Assembly: GCA_019348515.1 (NCBI GenBank)
Contig: JAHWJF010000150.1
Location: 1-7,824, forward strand
Source: Chloroflexota bacterium
GTDB taxonomy: Bacteria; Chloroflexota; Chloroflexia; Thermomicrobiales; UBA6265
Direction of reading: 5' to 3'
Length of the DNA stretch: 7,824 nt
Below the pieces are notes generated by a model. It ran no database searches and was not told where the DNA came from. It was given only the letters and a program-made list of their open reading frames with translations. Shown piece by piece: positions 6,409 to 7,824 of the stretch. How positions within the stretch are numbered: the first letter of the stretch is position 1; the number at the start of each line of letters is the position of its first letter. The translations under genes were made by a program, and so were the position numbers.

Positions 6409-7824
6409 ATGAAGCGATTTCCCGGGAACTCCCTATCACGCCTGTTGCGGGCCAGCCGGGCCGTCCTGCTCCTCGTCCTGGCGGTGATCGCCGCGATGGC
6501 CATCTCGACGCTCGGAACCCTGGCCCGCCAGGAGACCCCGGCCGTGACCGGCGTGCCGGACCCCACCATTCGCGTCGTCCACGCTTCACCTGATGCGCCT
6601 GCCATCGACATCCTCGTCGACGGCCAACCCATCGCACTGGGTCTGGCCTTCGGCGAGGCGTCGGAATACGCCGCGCTCTCGCCTGGTGACCATCAGCTTC
6701 AGGTGGTGCCCACCAACGGCGGCGCGCCGATCATTGAGCAGACGATCACGGTGGTCGGGTGGGGGGCCTACATCCTGGCCGCCATTGGACCGCTGGCCGA
6801 TCGCCAACTGCAATTCAACGAGGTCGACGTCACGCAGACTAACGCAGGCCAAGCCCGGGTGCGCCTCCTCAACGCCGTGCCGGATGCACGAGAGATTGGC
6901 ATCGGCGGCGCCGGCAGCGACGAACTGATGGCTGATGGGGTGGCGTTCCGTACGGTCTCGGGCTACCAGAATGTCACTCCCGGCACCTACGACCTGGAAG
7001 TCCGTGCCAGCGACACCGGCGAGACCCTCCTACAGGCATCCGGGGTGCGCATCGGGGCCGGGCAGGTCTATGACGTCATCGCGCTTGGGCGGGCATCGGA
7101 TGGACCGATCCACCTCCTGTCCCTGATCACGCCGGTCGCCACCGCCTGCAGCCAGACCCTCGGTATTGGCCAGGCGACCAACAGCTGTCTCCGGGTGATT
7201 CACGCGGCGCCGGATGCCGGCACGGTCGATGTCCATGCCGGCGCAGCCGTGATCGCCCAGGGACTCGAGTTTGGCGCCGCGTCCACCTTTGCCGCGGCTC
7301 CCAATGGCCTACAACCGTTACGAGTCGTTCCACCCGGCGAGCCCGTCGATCCGGCGATCGTCGACGAGCAGGCGATCGTCGACACGACACTGGATCTGGC
7401 CGCCGGGAGCGCCGCGCAGATTGTCGTCAGTGGCCTGGGTGAAGACCTGCAGGCGACGATCGCTGGCGTTGACCTGCGGGCGCTGCCAGCGAACCAGGCA
7501 CGGGTCCGGGTGGTCCATGCCTCGCCGGATCTGAATGCCATTGACGTGGCGATCGCGTCCGGGCCAACGCCGTTCCAGGGAATTGCGTTCGGCAGCCAGT
7601 CCGGCTATGTCGTCTTCAATGCCGGCCCCTCCTCGTTCCAGCTCAGGGAGAGTGGAGTCGATACTCCGCTGCTCGAGGCCCTGGATGTCCCGATCGAACC
7701 GGGGATGGTCTATGACCTCGTCGTCATCGGCCAAAGTGAGACCGGCACGTTGCAGATGATGATTCTCGACGCCAGCGCCGGCGTGCTCGCTGGGCCGTCG
7801 GCCACGCCCATTGCAGCCACTTCT
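6409..7824 (+). CDS. Exported protein with four tandem DUF4397-type repeats (3' end off the window)
   Basis: The frame is open for all 472 codons to the right edge and has no stop, so the gene is incomplete. ATG 6409 is the start: an in-frame TGA lies at 6394-6396 and a basic, then hydrophobic, signal sequence follows (MKRFPGN, hydrophobic core about residues 18-36, possible cleavage after A39). Four repeats begin at residues about 54, 150, 262 and 365. Each opens with a form of RVRVVHASPDA, continues with an ID/VDV strand and FG..S-Y, and ends with a Y-D-V-I-ALG-like strand, as in DUF4397 (Ig-like beta-sandwich) proteins of bacterial surfaces. Repeat 2 is the most divergent (RLLNAVPDA). The only two cysteines seen, C247 and C260, flank the repeat 2/3 linker and could form a disulfide. 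The sequence leaves the window in an Ala/Pro/Thr-rich tract (GPSATPIAATS), probably a linker or stalk. The function is unknown; a cell-surface or secreted adhesive or structural role is an inference. Confidence 0.88.
   Translation, partial: MKRFPGNSLSRLLRASRAVLLLVLAVIAAMAISTLGTLARQETPAVTGVPDPTIRVVHASPDAPAIDILVDGQPIALGLAFGEASEYAALSPGDHQLQVVPTNGGAPIIEQTITVVGWGAYILAAIGPLADRQLQFNEVDVTQTNAGQARVRLLNAVPDAREIGIGGAGSDELMADGVAFRTVSGYQNVTPGTYDLEVRASDTGETLLQASGVRIGAGQVYDVIALGRASDGPIHLLSLITPVATACSQTLGIGQATNSCLRVIHAAPDAGTVDVHAGAAVIAQGLEFGAASTFAAAPNGLQPLRVVPPGEPVDPAIVDEQAIVDTTLDLAAGSAAQIVVSGLGEDLQATIAGVDLRALPANQARVRVVHASPDLNAIDVAIASGPTPFQGIAFGSQSGYVVFNAGPSSFQLRESGVDTPLLEALDVPIEPGMVYDLVVIGQSETGTLQMMILDASAGVLAGPSATPIAATS
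7353..7383 (+). repeat. Perfect 13-base direct repeat with 18-base period
   Basis: GGCGATCGTCGAC occurs at 7353-7365 and 7371-7383 inside DUF4397 repeat 3. The 18-base period keeps the frame and encodes AIVD twice, as if six residues had been duplicated by strand slippage. Confidence 0.7.

Noticed and set aside
6056..6637. 193-codon minus-strand frame upstream of and into the DUF4397 gene
   Set aside because: Low-complexity Arg/Gly composition with no motif; it overlaps the clear signal peptide of the plus-strand gene.

Overview
The window is GC-rich bacterial chromosomal DNA. It holds two signal-recognition-particle (SRP) genes and a set of accessory genes. The organism cannot be fixed from the sequence alone. 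High GC, an exported protein with tandem DUF4397 repeats, a Tat-exported multicopper oxidase and a HipA-like kinase/DUF3037 pair together suggest Chloroflexota (Thermomicrobia-like) or another high-GC bacterium. This is an inference from gene content, not a phylogenetic result.

Layout. Positions 1-578 (+) are the 3' part of ftsY, the SRP receptor GTPase; its P-loop lies just off the left edge. After a 324-base interval without a convincing gene, 903-2408 (+) encodes a Tat-type three-domain multicopper oxidase with all copper motifs, but an in-frame TAG at 1842-1844 breaks it at codon 314 of 501. Facing it, 2639-3070 (-) encodes a stand-alone CheY-like receiver protein. A divergent intergenic region follows, then 3338-4678 (+), the complete ffh (SRP54) gene. 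Next, 4665-5087 (-) is a DUF3037 gene and 5074-5892 (-) a HipA-like kinase. They form an overlapping operon transcribed toward ffh, and the DUF3037 gene overlaps the ffh 3' end by 14 bases. A 516-base gene-free stretch (5893-6408) carries a strong inverted repeat just upstream of the kinase start. From 6409 to the right edge an open frame of 472 codons, still open at the end, encodes a signal-peptide protein with four tandem DUF4397-type repeats.

How the parts relate. FtsY and Ffh are functional partners: Ffh with SRP RNA binds signal sequences on ribosomes and docks with FtsY at the membrane. Here they are separated by the oxidase and receiver genes. No SRP RNA gene was recognised. The kinase and DUF3037 protein are probably co-translated and work together. 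The oxidase and DUF4397 protein act outside the cytoplasm. I see no clear case for an entirely new system. The points most worth a second look are the amber codon in the oxidase, the kinase/DUF3037 module with its leader inverted repeat, and the DUF4397 repeat protein.
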